This document shows, one piece after another, positions 6,184 through 14,414 of a DNA stretch of 64,000 nt (its first letter is position 1; every line of letters starts with the position of its first letter). The notes below the pieces were generated by a model. That model saw only the letters and a program-made list of their open reading frames with translations, had not been told where the DNA came from and made no database searches. The stretch is from contig JAUXUD010000027.1 in NCBI GenBank assembly GCA_030680835.1, positions 1 to 64,000 on the forward strand, read 5' to 3'. Made by a program: the position numbers and the translations under genes. This DNA is from Bacteroidota bacterium (GTDB lineage Bacteria > Bacteroidota > Bacteroidia > UKL13-3).

Positions 6184-8172
6184 TTGAAAAATTTTAGTGA
6201 TCTAGGCGTAGAACAGTCCATCTTGAATGCGATTCAAGAACTGGGTTTTGAGAACCCAACGCCGATACAGGAACAGACGATTCCTGTTTTTTTAGAAAAT
6301 GGACGCGACATTTTAGGTCTAGCCCAGACGGGAACCGGAAAAACAGCAGCTTTTGGCCTGCCTATTTTACAGTTGCTTGAAACCAGTGCACGGCACATTC
6401 AAGCCCTGATTATTTGTCCAACCCGCGAACTTTGCATGCAAATTTCCCGAGATTTAGTCACCTACAGCAAAAATAAACCAGGCATTAATATTGTCTCCGT
6501 TTATGGTGGCGCCAGTATTGACCGTCAGATTAGCGAAATTAAACGCGGAGCACACATTATTGTGGCTACGCCGGGTCGTTTAATGGACTTGATGAGTCGT
6601 AAGGCAATCAACATTAACAATGTAAATTTTGTGGTGCTTGATGAAGCCGATGAAATGTTAAACATGGGCTTTGAAGAAGATGTAGAATACATTCTTTCTC
6701 ATACCCCTGAGCAAAAACGTGTTTGTTTGTTTAGTGCTACCATGCCTAAATCTATTCGCTCCATAGCTAACCGCTATATGAAGGATGCAGTAGAAATTTC
6801 GGTAGGTAAATCCAATTCGGGCAATGTTAATATTACCCATCAGTATGCCGTTGTGCATGCCCGGGATAAGTATGCAGCATTAAAACGTTTTGTTGATTTC
6901 AATTCCGACAATATTTATTGCATTATCTTCTGTACCACCAAAAACGAAACACAGGATATCAGCGATAAATTAATTAAAGACGGTTACAATGCCGATTGTT
7001 TGCATGGCGATTTAAGCCAGGGTCAGCGCGAAAAGGTAATGGGTCGTTTCCGCCATCATGCCATTAAAATTTTACTGGCAACCGATGTGGCAGCACGTGG
7101 TATTGATGTAAGTGGTTTAACCCACGTAATCCATTACCATTTGCCCGATGATATCGAAAACTATGTACACCGCAGCGGACGTACAGGCAGGGCTGGAAAA
7201 TTAGGAGTTTCCTTTACCTTACTGCATATGCGCGAAGGGGGCAGGTTAAAAGATATTGAACGCATGAGCAGTGTAAAATTTGAAAAAGTTTTGATACCCA
7301 GTGCTCAGGATGTACGCGATAAAAAGCTGATTGCTTTTACCGATACCATCATCAATACCGAAATTGAGGAATCTATTTTTGATGCGCATGTAATGGAAGG
7401 TATTAAGCCATTAATGGAATTAGAAAAAGAAGAGTTATTGCAAAAATTCCTTTCTCTGGAATTACGCAGATTTTCTGTTGATTTTGCCAACGAACCCGAT
7501 TTAAATATCGGTGCCGGTGGAGAACGCGGCGGAGAGCGTAGCAGTAGAGATTCTGCCAGCAGAGGCGGTTCACGCGGTGGTACCAGAATATTTGTAAGCC
7601 TGGGTAAAAAAGATGGTTTTGATATCCGCAGTTTTAAAGACTGGGTAGCCGATTCCTCTAACGTATCCTGGAAAGATTTACATGTGGATGTGAGTGGCGT
7701 TTACAGTTTTGTAGATGCAAAAACAGAGCATGTGGATTCGATATTAAAAGCATTGAATGGCACTACTTATAAAGATCGTCCCGTACGTGCAGAAGTATCG
7801 GGCGACAGAAGCAATGCAGGCGAAAGTGCCGGCGGAAGCGGCGGTGGAAGTCCAAGACGCAGCTACGGCGGTGGTGGTGGTTATAGCGGAGGCAGAAGCA
7901 GCGGTGGCGGTGGAGACCGGCGCAGAAATGATTCCGGAAGAGGTTTTGGCGGTGAAAGAAGAAACAGCAGTGAAGGCGGTGACCGTTTTGGTTCAGAAAG
8001 AAGAAGCAGCGGAAACAGTGAAAGCGGTAGCGGTTTTGGTGGCGAACGCAGAAGCAGCGGCGGCGAAGGCGGCAGCAGCTTTGGCGGCGAAAGACGCAGA
8101 AACAGCGGCGGTACCGGCGAAAGAAGAACGGGCGGCAGCTTTGGCGGCGAAAGACGCAGAAGGAAGGAATAA
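6184..8172 (+). CDS. deaD: DEAD-box ATP-dependent RNA helicase, DeaD/CsdA type, with RGG-rich tail
   Basis: A cytoplasmic helicase of 662 residues that remodels RNA in ribosome assembly and mRNA turnover. Motifs in order: Q motif (PTPIQEQ, 26-32), Walker A AQTGTGKT (47-54), PTRELCMQ, ATPGRLMD, DEAD at 153-156, SAT at 184-186, ATDVAARGID and HRSGRTGRAG (329-338). Residues about 466-540 form a DbpA-type RNA-binding domain, followed by about 120 residues of Gly/Ser/Arg repeats (FGGERR units). The start is TTG at 6184: homologues begin at this residue and there is no suitable in-frame ATG. A tiny ATG frame at 6178 is out of frame. It has its own promoter (6153-6160) and terminator (8247-8290). 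Long open frames over the tail on both strands are artefacts of its repetitive codons. Confidence 0.95.
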   Translation: MKNFSDLGVEQSILNAIQELGFENPTPIQEQTIPVFLENGRDILGLAQTGTGKTAAFGLPILQLLETSARHIQALIICPTRELCMQISRDLVTYSKNKPGINIVSVYGGASIDRQISEIKRGAHIIVATPGRLMDLMSRKAININNVNFVVLDEADEMLNMGFEEDVEYILSHTPEQKRVCLFSATMPKSIRSIANRYMKDAVEISVGKSNSGNVNITHQYAVVHARDKYAALKRFVDFNSDNIYCIIFCTTKNETQDISDKLIKDGYNADCLHGDLSQGQREKVMGRFRHHAIKILLATDVAARGIDVSGLTHVIHYHLPDDIENYVHRSGRTGRAGKLGVSFTLLHMREGGRLKDIERMSSVKFEKVLIPSAQDVRDKKLIAFTDTIINTEIEESIFDAHVMEGIKPLMELEKEELLQKFLSLELRRFSVDFANEPDLNIGAGGERGGERSSRDSASRGGSRGGTRIFVSLGKKDGFDIRSFKDWVADSSNVSWKDLHVDVSGVYSFVDAKTEHVDSILKALNGTTYKDRPVRAEVSGDRSNAGESAGGSGGGSPRRSYGGGGGYSGGRSSGGGGDRRRNDSGRGFGGERRNSSEGGDRFGSERRSSGNSESGSGFGGERRSSGGEGGSSFGGERRRNSGGTGERRTGGSFGGERRRRKE

Positions 8173-8246
8173 GAGGTCGTTGGCTTTTAGCTATAAGCAG
8201 TTCTGTGCAAGTGAAAATTTGCATTTAAAAATAAAATAAATTTATC

Positions 8247-8290
8247 AAGGGTAATAAAGATTTCACAAGAAGCTTTGTTACCCTTTTTTT
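8247..8290 (+). terminator. intrinsic terminator of the helicase gene
   Basis: AAGGGTAA (8247-8254) pairs with TTACCCTT (8278-8285), extended inwards by AAAG/CTTT. A T7 run (8284-8290) overlaps the end of the stem. This is a classical Rho-independent terminator, 75 nt after the stop codon. Confidence 0.85.
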
Positions 8291-8390
8291 ATGCCTGTCT
8301 GTTCGGGTAAACAATTTTTGCGCCACAAACCAATTTCTTTGATTGAAATTATCCTGTAATACACTATCAAATAAATCTGGTGTATTCCTA

Positions 8391-8457
8391 ACCGCGTCAG
8401 CGGTGTCATCTCAGTAGCAAATACATTTGCAATATTAAAATTGAACAGCGTAGCTGT
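8391..8457. repeat. two REP-like palindromes with a shared tail
   Basis: ACCGCGTCAGCGGT (8391-8404) and ACAGCGTAGCTGT (8445-8457) are small hairpins in the same orientation. Their 3' tails are similar (GTCATCT and GGCATCT). Hairpin plus conserved tail is the build of REP elements mobilised by RAYT transposases. No RAYT gene is present in this window. Confidence 0.5.
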
Positions 8458-8531
8458 GGCATCTTTCTTCTTGAGAATGAAAGCAAAATTTATTTTTTGT
8501 AGGAAACAGAGAACACCTCAATAAATTAATA

Positions 8532-8969
8532 TTAAGGGTTTTTAACCCCTTCAATTACGTGAAAAATCCTTCCAAGAAATCCTTCTTCTGTTTTGATATA
8601 AATAGAATCTTTGCCAAAAAAAGATACATGAATATTTCTATACAATCCACTAATATAACGAGCACTTCCTTGAAAAGCTAAACTTGAATCAGGTGAGCAA
8701 GGAATATTTTCATAATGGAAACCCGATAAATAAATTGCATCATTATTTGCGTCATATTTTTTCCTGAAAACGTTACAATTAATGGTATCTTCAGGAACTA
8801 AAGTAATAGAATGAAGACTATCATTCATAAAGCTCACACTATATTTAATACATGAATAAGTTCCTAAATATTTATCTGCAATACTGGGTAGGTACGGATT
8901 TGATGCTTCCTTTTTACAAGCAATGGATATTGTTAATAAAAATATAATAATATAAATCCGCTTCATCAT
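8532..8969 (-). CDS. small lipoprotein of unknown function
   Basis: A 145-residue protein with a lipoprotein signal: basic start, hydrophobic IYIIIFLLTISIAC with the lipobox Cys at residue 18, then KKEASN. Lipid attachment should place it in the outer or inner membrane. The mature part is short and mixed beta-like (YLGTYSCIKYSV, SARYISGLYRNIHVSFFGKDSIYI), which recalls small lipocalin-like domains of Bacteroidota, but I do not recognise the family. The start could be either of two adjacent ATGs. It is a single gene converging on the helicase. Confidence 0.7.
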   Translation of the reverse strand: MMKRIYIIIFLLTISIACKKEASNPYLPSIADKYLGTYSCIKYSVSFMNDSLHSITLVPEDTINCNVFRKKYDANNDAIYLSGFHYENIPCSPDSSLAFQGSARYISGLYRNIHVSFFGKDSIYIKTEEGFLGRIFHVIEGVKNP

Positions 8970-9220
8970 GATTCAAATTATGATATTAAATAACTTTCTG
9001 TAAATTCAATTTTCATATACAATTTATTAATAAAATTCAGGAACAACATTAAAAATCAATATTCCGCTTGGTTCCTTCCTAAAAAATACCCTTGAGAATA
9101 TGTATAAAACGGATGAAAAATATTTTGTTTTCATCATAAGTTTACTAATTATTCCTAAAACGAACCTAGCTCTAATTTATTATGCCATTGGTAACATGGT
9201 TCAACATAAAAAATTAACCT

Positions 9221-9228
9221 TATATTTG
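9221..9228 (+). promoter_or_regulatory. -7 promoter element of the PaaD-like gene
   Basis: TATATTTG is an exact TAnnTTTG match, 18 nt upstream of the ATG at 9247. It shows that the longer open frame starting at 9100 is not the true start. Confidence 0.7.
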
Positions 9229-9246
9229 TATGTTAGGAACACAATA

Positions 9247-9735
9247 ATGATCAGTGAAAAAAACATCTGGGATGCTTTAGAAACCGTGATGGATCCGGAA
9301 ATCCCAACCATTTCGATGGTGGATATGGGTATTATTACCGGTGTAATTTTAGCATCCGATAACAGCAAGGTATTTGTTGAAATGACCCCCACATTTTCGG
9401 GTTGCCCTGCTATCAGACAAATGGAACAAATGGTGCATACCCGATTAATCGAACTTGGAATTAAAGAAGTAGAAGTGCGCACAACTTTTAACAAACCCTG
9501 GAACAGCAATTTAATTACCGAACGCGGACGGCAGCATTTGTTAAAACACGGTCTGGCGCCTCCACCCAAACATCACGGAGAAATTACAAGTGAACTTCTT
9601 GAAAATATTGTTTGTCCGTTTTGCGGCAGCCATAATGTAGAAATGAAAACGCCTTTCGGTGCAACGCTTTGCAGAAGCATTCACTATTGCAATAATTGCC
9701 TGCAGGGGTTTGAGCAGTTTAAGCCCGTGGTATGA
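9247..9735 (+). CDS. PaaD/PaaJ-like MIP18-family protein with zinc-binding tail
   Basis: 162 residues, with a MIP18-type domain (VMDPEIPTISMVDMGI near the start, then TPTFSGCPAI) followed by a cysteine-rich tail (CPFCGS ... C ... CNNC). This matches PaaD, the protein thought to help mature or supply Fe-S clusters to the PaaABC(E) phenylacetyl-CoA epoxidase. The symbol is withheld because no other paa gene lies in the window. A general Fe-S maturation role, as for SufT/MIP18 proteins, is an alternative, though the C-terminal zinc motif favours PaaD. The start is chosen because a promoter sits at 9221-9228. The gene ends 43 nt before the rhomboid gene on the same strand. Confidence 0.85.
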   Translation: MISEKNIWDALETVMDPEIPTISMVDMGIITGVILASDNSKVFVEMTPTFSGCPAIRQMEQMVHTRLIELGIKEVEVRTTFNKPWNSNLITERGRQHLLKHGLAPPPKHHGEITSELLENIVCPFCGSHNVEMKTPFGATLCRSIHYCNNCLQGFEQFKPVV

Positions 9736-9745
9736 AAAGCAGAGG

Positions 9746-9760
9746 GCATGGGGCAGAGGG
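9746..9760. repeat. GCATGGGGCAGAGGG word, left of rhomboid gene
   Basis: A 15-nt word, part of a longer AGAGGGCATGGGGCAGAGGG tract, lies between the PaaD-like and rhomboid genes. Its exact reverse complement lies at 10867-10881, on the other side of the rhomboid gene. Confidence 0.8.
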
Positions 9761-9778
9761 TATGGAGGAGAAGTGATC

Positions 9779-10795
9779 ATGGTATTTACCGATAAACATG
9801 TTGAAGATTTTCCGCTGATTAATTTTAGCCGTGAAGAATTTCTGGTAATCGCATTTTTGGCAAGCAGGAAACTAAATTGGGAAATAATTCATATCAGCTC
9901 CAACGGGATTATTGCTCTGGCCGGAGAAGCCGGTGAGCATGGGCGTGCAGAGATTAAAATCAAAATTGAAAAAGGCCATGCCATTCTAAGCAGCTCTTCA
10001 AATATTGACAAGTCTGCAAGGAATAAACAAAATATTCATGATTTTCTATCGGCCGTTGAGGAAACAAATCCGTCCCTGACAGTGGAGCATGTGATATCCG
10101 TTTACCAGCAACTGCAGCCAAACTTTGTTTATGGCAAAGAAGATCTCCTCCAAACCCAACCTTTGTCAGTTAGCGCGCAATTGCGCGGTCTGTTTGCTAT
10201 TTTTATCCCCAAAGCAGGCTTTACCATTACTCCTTTATTGCTTGATTTAAATTTGTTTATTTTCATCATGATGGGTATAGGTGGTGTAAACATGATAAGC
10301 CCTGATCAGGAAAGTCTGCTGCATTGGGGTGCCAACTTTCGACCTCTAACCATGGAGGGGCAATGGTGGCGACTTCTAACCTGCTGCTTCCTGCATATTG
10401 GCATTGTTCATCTCCTCCTCAACATGTATGCGTTGCTTTTTATCGGCTATTTACTGGAACCTCTCTTAGGGAGTTTGAAGTTTATTGTTGCCTATCTGCT
10501 TAGCGGAATAATGGCAAGTATCACCAGCTTATGGTGGCATAACTTAAGCATTAGCGCTGGCGCATCGGGTGCTATTTTTGGAATGTATGGTGTTTATCTG
10601 GCCTTGCTTACTACCAATTTGATTGAAAAATCGGAACGCAAAACATTGTTAATAAGCATTGGAATTTTTGTAACCTATAATTTACTGAATGGCTTAAATG
10701 GTGCTGTAGATAATGCTGCACATTTAGGTGGTTTGCTTAGTGGGTTTATTATCGGTTATGCGTTTGTTCCTGCATTAAAGCAAGGGAAACGTTGA
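9779..10795 (+). CDS. rhomboid-family intramembrane serine protease
   Basis: A 338-residue protein. Residues 1 to about 145 are a soluble N-terminal domain, and the rest is six or more membrane segments. The active-site pieces are clear: GASGAIFGMYG with Ser263, and AAHLGGLLSG with His315, plus the oxyanion-side HIGIVHLLLNMYAL (His206, His211, Asn215). Rhomboids cleave membrane proteins within or near their transmembrane helices; the substrate here is unknown. The open frame extends upstream through the PaaD-like gene, but GGAGGAG 9 nt before the ATG at 9779 marks the start. The gene is flanked by inverted 15-nt words. Confidence 0.9.
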   Translation: MVFTDKHVEDFPLINFSREEFLVIAFLASRKLNWEIIHISSNGIIALAGEAGEHGRAEIKIKIEKGHAILSSSSNIDKSARNKQNIHDFLSAVEETNPSLTVEHVISVYQQLQPNFVYGKEDLLQTQPLSVSAQLRGLFAIFIPKAGFTITPLLLDLNLFIFIMMGIGGVNMISPDQESLLHWGANFRPLTMEGQWWRLLTCCFLHIGIVHLLLNMYALLFIGYLLEPLLGSLKFIVAYLLSGIMASITSLWWHNLSISAGASGAIFGMYGVYLALLTTNLIEKSERKTLLISIGIFVTYNLLNGLNGAVDNAAHLGGLLSGFIIGYAFVPALKQGKR

Positions 10796-10866
10796 TTAGT
10801 AAATCAACTTCTATTTGTTAAAATCAATTACTTTAACATGTGTCCCTACGCTCTATGTCCCAAAGG

Positions 10867-10881
10867 CCCTCTGCCCCATGC
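10867..10881. repeat. CCCTCTGCCCCATGC word, right of rhomboid gene
   Basis: Exact reverse complement of 9746-9760, 1.1 kb away. It starts 71 nt past the rhomboid stop and ends 4 nt before the stop of the convergent FGE-like gene. Confidence 0.8.
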
Positions 10882-10885
10882 TTCC

Positions 10886-11788
10886 CTACCTTTCAACCAC
10901 AAACATAAACGGTCTGAACCCAATGAAAGGTCCGCCCAAAATTTCTTCTTTAAACTCCGGTTCATCGGTATCAATTAACAGGTAATAACCCGGACTGATA
11001 TAACTTCCTCCTTTTGTTTTACCTTCTTCCAATATCAATTCGCTAACATTGCCGGCCATATGATATAACCCGTATTCATTTGGTTTGTACACATTTTTGG
11101 GGTTTTTAGTACAAGGTGCCTGATATATAAAACCGTCAATTCCAATGGCTGAAAAATGTATGGAGTCAACCACTTTTAAGTAGTAGTTGTCGTCTCTTTT
11201 TATAGCATTATCCAATAATGGTGCATAATTAGCCAGGTAGTTTCCTTTTTTATCTCTAAACCGTAAACCATCCCAGGGTAAAATTCTCTTTTCAAACGGA
11301 TAGGCATTTTTGGGCATAATTCCTTTGGCTGCAAATTTCCACTCATCGGCATCAGGCAACCTGAAAACAACTTTTTTAAATTTTCTGTTGCTGCTGGAAT
11401 TATATTTTAAAGTGAGCCAATCACAATATGCAATTGCACTGTAAAATGAAATATTTACAACAGGATAATTTGCATATTTCTGATGCCAGCCATAAACTGC
11501 TGCAATGGGTTCATTAAAACTCTGACTTTTTGGAAAAATCATTCTGAAATTCCATTTCGTTGAGTCGGGTCGGTGGGTTAAATAATTTATTTTATCCCCC
11601 TTTTCGAGAAACGAGTTTAAGAATAAACGGTATTGAGAATTTGAGCATTCGCACATGCTTGCAAATACCGAATCACCCTTGATGGGTTTGTATTGGGATT
11701 CAATTTGCTTCGCGAAATTTTTCGGATCCTGGGAATAGCAAAATGAATAATGAAATATTAAAAACAGGAATATTATTTGTGGTTTCAT
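10886..11788 (-). CDS. secreted FGE/SUMF1-fold protein
   Basis: 300 residues, with a signal peptide (MKPQIIFLFLIFHYSFCYS). The body has the formylglycine-generating-enzyme fold hallmarks: YPVVNISFYSAIAYCDWL, FRLPDADEWKFAA, EYGLYHMAGNVSELI, GGSYISPG and GFRPFM. In Bacteroidota such domains occur in real sulfatase activators and in structural proteins such as GldJ/GldK of the gliding/T9SS machinery. I do not see the paired active-site cysteines of true FGE near the end, so a non-catalytic role is more likely. The ATG at 11788 is chosen over an upstream TTG because that TTG overlaps the -7 box at 11807-11814. Confidence 0.8.
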   Translation of the reverse strand: MKPQIIFLFLIFHYSFCYSQDPKNFAKQIESQYKPIKGDSVFASMCECSNSQYRLFLNSFLEKGDKINYLTHRPDSTKWNFRMIFPKSQSFNEPIAAVYGWHQKYANYPVVNISFYSAIAYCDWLTLKYNSSSNRKFKKVVFRLPDADEWKFAAKGIMPKNAYPFEKRILPWDGLRFRDKKGNYLANYAPLLDNAIKRDDNYYLKVVDSIHFSAIGIDGFIYQAPCTKNPKNVYKPNEYGLYHMAGNVSELILEEGKTKGGSYISPGYYLLIDTDEPEFKEEILGGPFIGFRPFMFVVER

Positions 11789-11806
11789 GGCGGTTATAAA
11801 TGAAAA

Positions 11807-11814
11807 CAAATATA
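11807..11814 (-). promoter_or_regulatory. -7 promoter element of the FGE-like gene
   Basis: TATATTTG read on the minus strand, an exact consensus match 19 nt before the ATG at 11788. Its first base touches the end of the 68-nt palindrome. Confidence 0.65.
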
Positions 11815-11881
11815 ATAAAAATTCCTGTCGCGTGTAGGGACAGGTCGCGACCTGTCCCTACACGCGACGGGAATTTTTATT
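11814..11881. repeat. 68-nt near-perfect palindrome spanning a stop codon
   Basis: The centre is GGTCGCGACC at 11843-11852. Each arm is 34 nt, and pairing fails at only one position (11826/11869, a possible G-T wobble). The left end touches the -7 box of the FGE-like gene. The right end includes the TAA stop (11877-11879) of the preceding gene. It can act as a bidirectional terminator between the two tandem genes. The core words GTAGGGACAGG/CCTGTCCCTAC are, from memory, a common intergenic motif in environmental genomes. Confidence 0.9.
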
Positions 11882-14414
11882 TCCGAACAATCCGTTGGCT
11901 GATAATGTCTCCTTTATCGCTTTCGATAACCAGCAAATAAATACCGGGGGCAAGGTCGTTGATACGGGTTGCATGTTTATTTGAACCGCTTTCAAAAACC
12001 TTTTGATTCAAAATACTTTTTACCAATTGCCCGTTTACGGTATATAAATTTGCAGAGATTAATCGTGCATCGCTGAGTGTAAATTCTATCTGCAAATCAT
12101 CATCGGTTGGGTTTGGAAAAATATTATACGATTCAATTGCCCCTGGTTTATTTTTACAGGCTTCGAAGAATTTGCAGTTTGCACCATTGCTTTCTTTTTG
12201 CACAAAGATGCTTTGATACTCGGCGCGTAATTCATTTGCAATGCGGGGTGGTAAGGTCTTAAATAATAATTCTGTGGGTTCATACCAGATGATGATATCG
12301 GCTCGCCACAAGTTGTTTTTGTCATCATCTTTGTTATTTATATCTCCCGATCTTACCAGTATAGGAATATATCCACCGAGATTCGCTATTAATTTTCTTT
12401 CTCCTTCTTTCATGCCATTTGCCGATTTCTCCCAAGTAAGCGGGTTCAATTGATTTTTACGCATATATTCCCAGTCCTCTTTTGTAAGACCATCATCAAC
12501 CTCGTACATACGCCATTTTTGGCCAAGATCATCTGTGATAAGACTATAATGAGGGAGTTCAAAAGTGGAATCCGGAGCATCATTAAAATCACTGTAATCA
12601 ATAGTGTTAAAAGAATCTGAAGCCAATTTTATTTTGAACTGATTTTTAATTGACGAATTGTCATCAGGTTTCAAGTTAAAAGTAAACGATGATCCTTCCT
12701 TATTGTAGTTCGAATAAAATGGTTTTAATTTAACGCCTGGGATTGCATGTCCCCCTGATAACAAATGCACTGCTTTATCTGAAACCGTAATTCCAAACTT
12801 TTTAAGTTCAGCCGGTGTTAACTCAATCACTTTAATATTCCTTAAATCAATACTTCTATCAACTACTTCAGGCAATTTAGGTTCAGCCTTTACCAGCGGT
12901 AATTTATCTTTAGGCAAAGCCGCTAAAAATTCCGGAGTGGGTTCAAACCAAAATATTTTGGTAATAGGATTTGGTTTGGCCTTGGGTAAATGAATCTGTA
13001 CCGGAATTAATTTTTCCCTCATCCTATAAAAATAATGTTTTGCCTGATCATAATGATTAAAGCCCCTTATGTCCTCAGGTAAATTGATTTCTTTTATAAA
13101 CATTTCAATGCTTTGAATTTTTAAATCGGTAGCAAACATGGGAGAAAAACTTAAGCTTGTATATTTTCTTCTCTCATAAAAAGGAACATGATCCAAATAA
13201 GCAACAGAAATATAATATTCATTTCTTAGATCCATTTTTAAATATTTTTTTTCATCATATTTATTGGCATAATGCATGCTTTTTCCTTTACTCGAAAACC
13301 CTAGATTTTTAAGTTCCTTATTTGTGCATACCAATGTTCTTTGTAATATTTGTTTTGCCTGAATTGAATCAATATCAATGGATTTATTTATTTGCTTTCT
13401 TTCCTGAATCAATCTGGCTATAGTCGTTTCATAGATTGCCGCATCAAATTTACCATAGTATCTTGTAACCCAGTCTCGTTTATCAATGGGAAGTGCTTTT
13501 AAAAACTCCTCAGTTGGTTTGAACCAAAAAATCAAGTCATGATCTGTCCTTCCATAAATACTCTCTCGTCCAATCAAACTTATCTTTATAGGAATTAAAA
13601 ATGTTTTTGCTTCGGAAATATAGTGCTCACGCACACATCTATTTGCATTATTATCACAAAAATAAATCACATTTTCTCCAACTTTATGATATTTTTCTTT
13701 TTTCTCCGAAACATAAGTAATAATTCTTTCAACCATGGATGGTTGTACTTCCAATAATCTTTGATCTTTTATACTTGTATCCAACGATGCGCTTGTATAA
13801 GTAACACTTCCTCCTTCATAAGTCATTTTCAAATAAAAATAATGTGGAACCGTACTTAATTTCTTACGTTCAAATAATGTGGAATCCTTAGTGTTAATAT
13901 ACATCAACACATTCCCATCCGTATAAATATGCAAACCTCTTAGCTCTTCATTAGTTAAAATCAAATAAGGCTTTTCACCTTCCTGATCAACTTTAGGTTC
14001 AGTAAATGCAATAGAAAACTGCGTTGGAAACAATTGAGGATCGGAAGATGCAAACGGGTTTGTGAAAGAGTTATTTGCATCTGGTTTGGCTGCAACAAAG
14101 TTTGTTGCCTTCTTAACATTTACTGCTGCTAATATCGGATCAGCAATAATTTTCTTATCAGTTAATTTTTCAATTTGTTTTACAGGTTCAAAAACCTGTT
14201 CAGTTTTATGTAAGGGTAGCCAAAAAAATAAACTACTAAAAAATACAATTAATATGCTCATGATCAATACAGTTTTTAGGTTAAATAAATTAAATCTTTT
14301 GGGTGTATGAATCCCTTTAACCTTTAGCTGTAACTCAATATCCTCGCTCGATAACAGCGGTTCTGCATGGCGCGCAGTCTCAAACAATTTGTTTAAGTAT
14401 TGTTCTGTGCTCAT
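11877..14414 (-). CDS. membrane-anchored putative anti-sigma protein with three repeats and a T9SS sorting domain
   Basis: 845 residues. Residues 1-46 are hydrophilic with no signal peptide, followed by one membrane segment (about 47-67, TVLIMSILIVFFSSLFFW). Three related units follow: about 150-320, 360-502 and 532-723. Each opens with a T-x-x-EL-x-x-(L/F)G-type stretch and closes with (F/Y)xPTEEFLKALP-like motifs at 298-309, 490-501 and 711-722. The C-terminal about 80 residues (YNIFPNPTDDDLQ ... LAPGIYLLVIESDKG) are a type A T9SS sorting domain. The start overlaps the stop of the ECF sigma gene by ATGA, the coupling usual for sigma/anti-sigma pairs. A cytosolic tail, one membrane span and an outer domain fit an anti-sigma factor; no known anti-sigma domain is recognised. 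The sorting domain on such a protein is odd. Confidence 0.8.
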   Translation of the reverse strand: MSTEQYLNKLFETARHAEPLLSSEDIELQLKVKGIHTPKRFNLFNLKTVLIMSILIVFFSSLFFWLPLHKTEQVFEPVKQIEKLTDKKIIADPILAAVNVKKATNFVAAKPDANNSFTNPFASSDPQLFPTQFSIAFTEPKVDQEGEKPYLILTNEELRGLHIYTDGNVLMYINTKDSTLFERKKLSTVPHYFYLKMTYEGGSVTYTSASLDTSIKDQRLLEVQPSMVERIITYVSEKKEKYHKVGENVIYFCDNNANRCVREHYISEAKTFLIPIKISLIGRESIYGRTDHDLIFWFKPTEEFLKALPIDKRDWVTRYYGKFDAAIYETTIARLIQERKQINKSIDIDSIQAKQILQRTLVCTNKELKNLGFSSKGKSMHYANKYDEKKYLKMDLRNEYYISVAYLDHVPFYERRKYTSLSFSPMFATDLKIQSIEMFIKEINLPEDIRGFNHYDQAKHYFYRMREKLIPVQIHLPKAKPNPITKIFWFEPTPEFLAALPKDKLPLVKAEPKLPEVVDRSIDLRNIKVIELTPAELKKFGITVSDKAVHLLSGGHAIPGVKLKPFYSNYNKEGSSFTFNLKPDDNSSIKNQFKIKLASDSFNTIDYSDFNDAPDSTFELPHYSLITDDLGQKWRMYEVDDGLTKEDWEYMRKNQLNPLTWEKSANGMKEGERKLIANLGGYIPILVRSGDINNKDDDKNNLWRADIIIWYEPTELLFKTLPPRIANELRAEYQSIFVQKESNGANCKFFEACKNKPGAIESYNIFPNPTDDDLQIEFTLSDARLISANLYTVNGQLVKSILNQKVFESGSNKHATRINDLAPGIYLLVIESDKGDIISQRIVRK

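Larger units (their letters stand above)
8173..8531. other. intergenic region between convergent helicase and lipoprotein genes
   Basis: It holds, in order, a TTAGC-type word (GGCTTTTAGCTAT at 8182-8194), the helicase terminator (8247-8290) and a pair of REP-like hairpins (8391-8457). The word GGCTTTTAGCTAT occurs again at 18823-18835, just upstream of the uvrA start codon. I see no gene. Confidence 0.6.

Noticed and set aside
7757-8239. Long open frames (160 codons on plus, 153 on minus) over the helicase tail
   Set aside because: The Gly/Ser/Arg repeat codons of the helicase lack stops in other frames; the products are Ala/Glu/Val or Arg/Phe/Cys repeats without any family.
9100-9246. N-terminal extension of the PaaD-like protein
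   Set aside because: An exact -7 promoter box lies at 9221-9228, downstream of that start, and the family begins at the ATG at 9247.
9659-9778. N-terminal extension of the rhomboid protein into the PaaD-like gene
   Set aside because: GGAGGAG precedes the ATG at 9779, and the extension encodes a GC-word repeat and the other gene's sequence.
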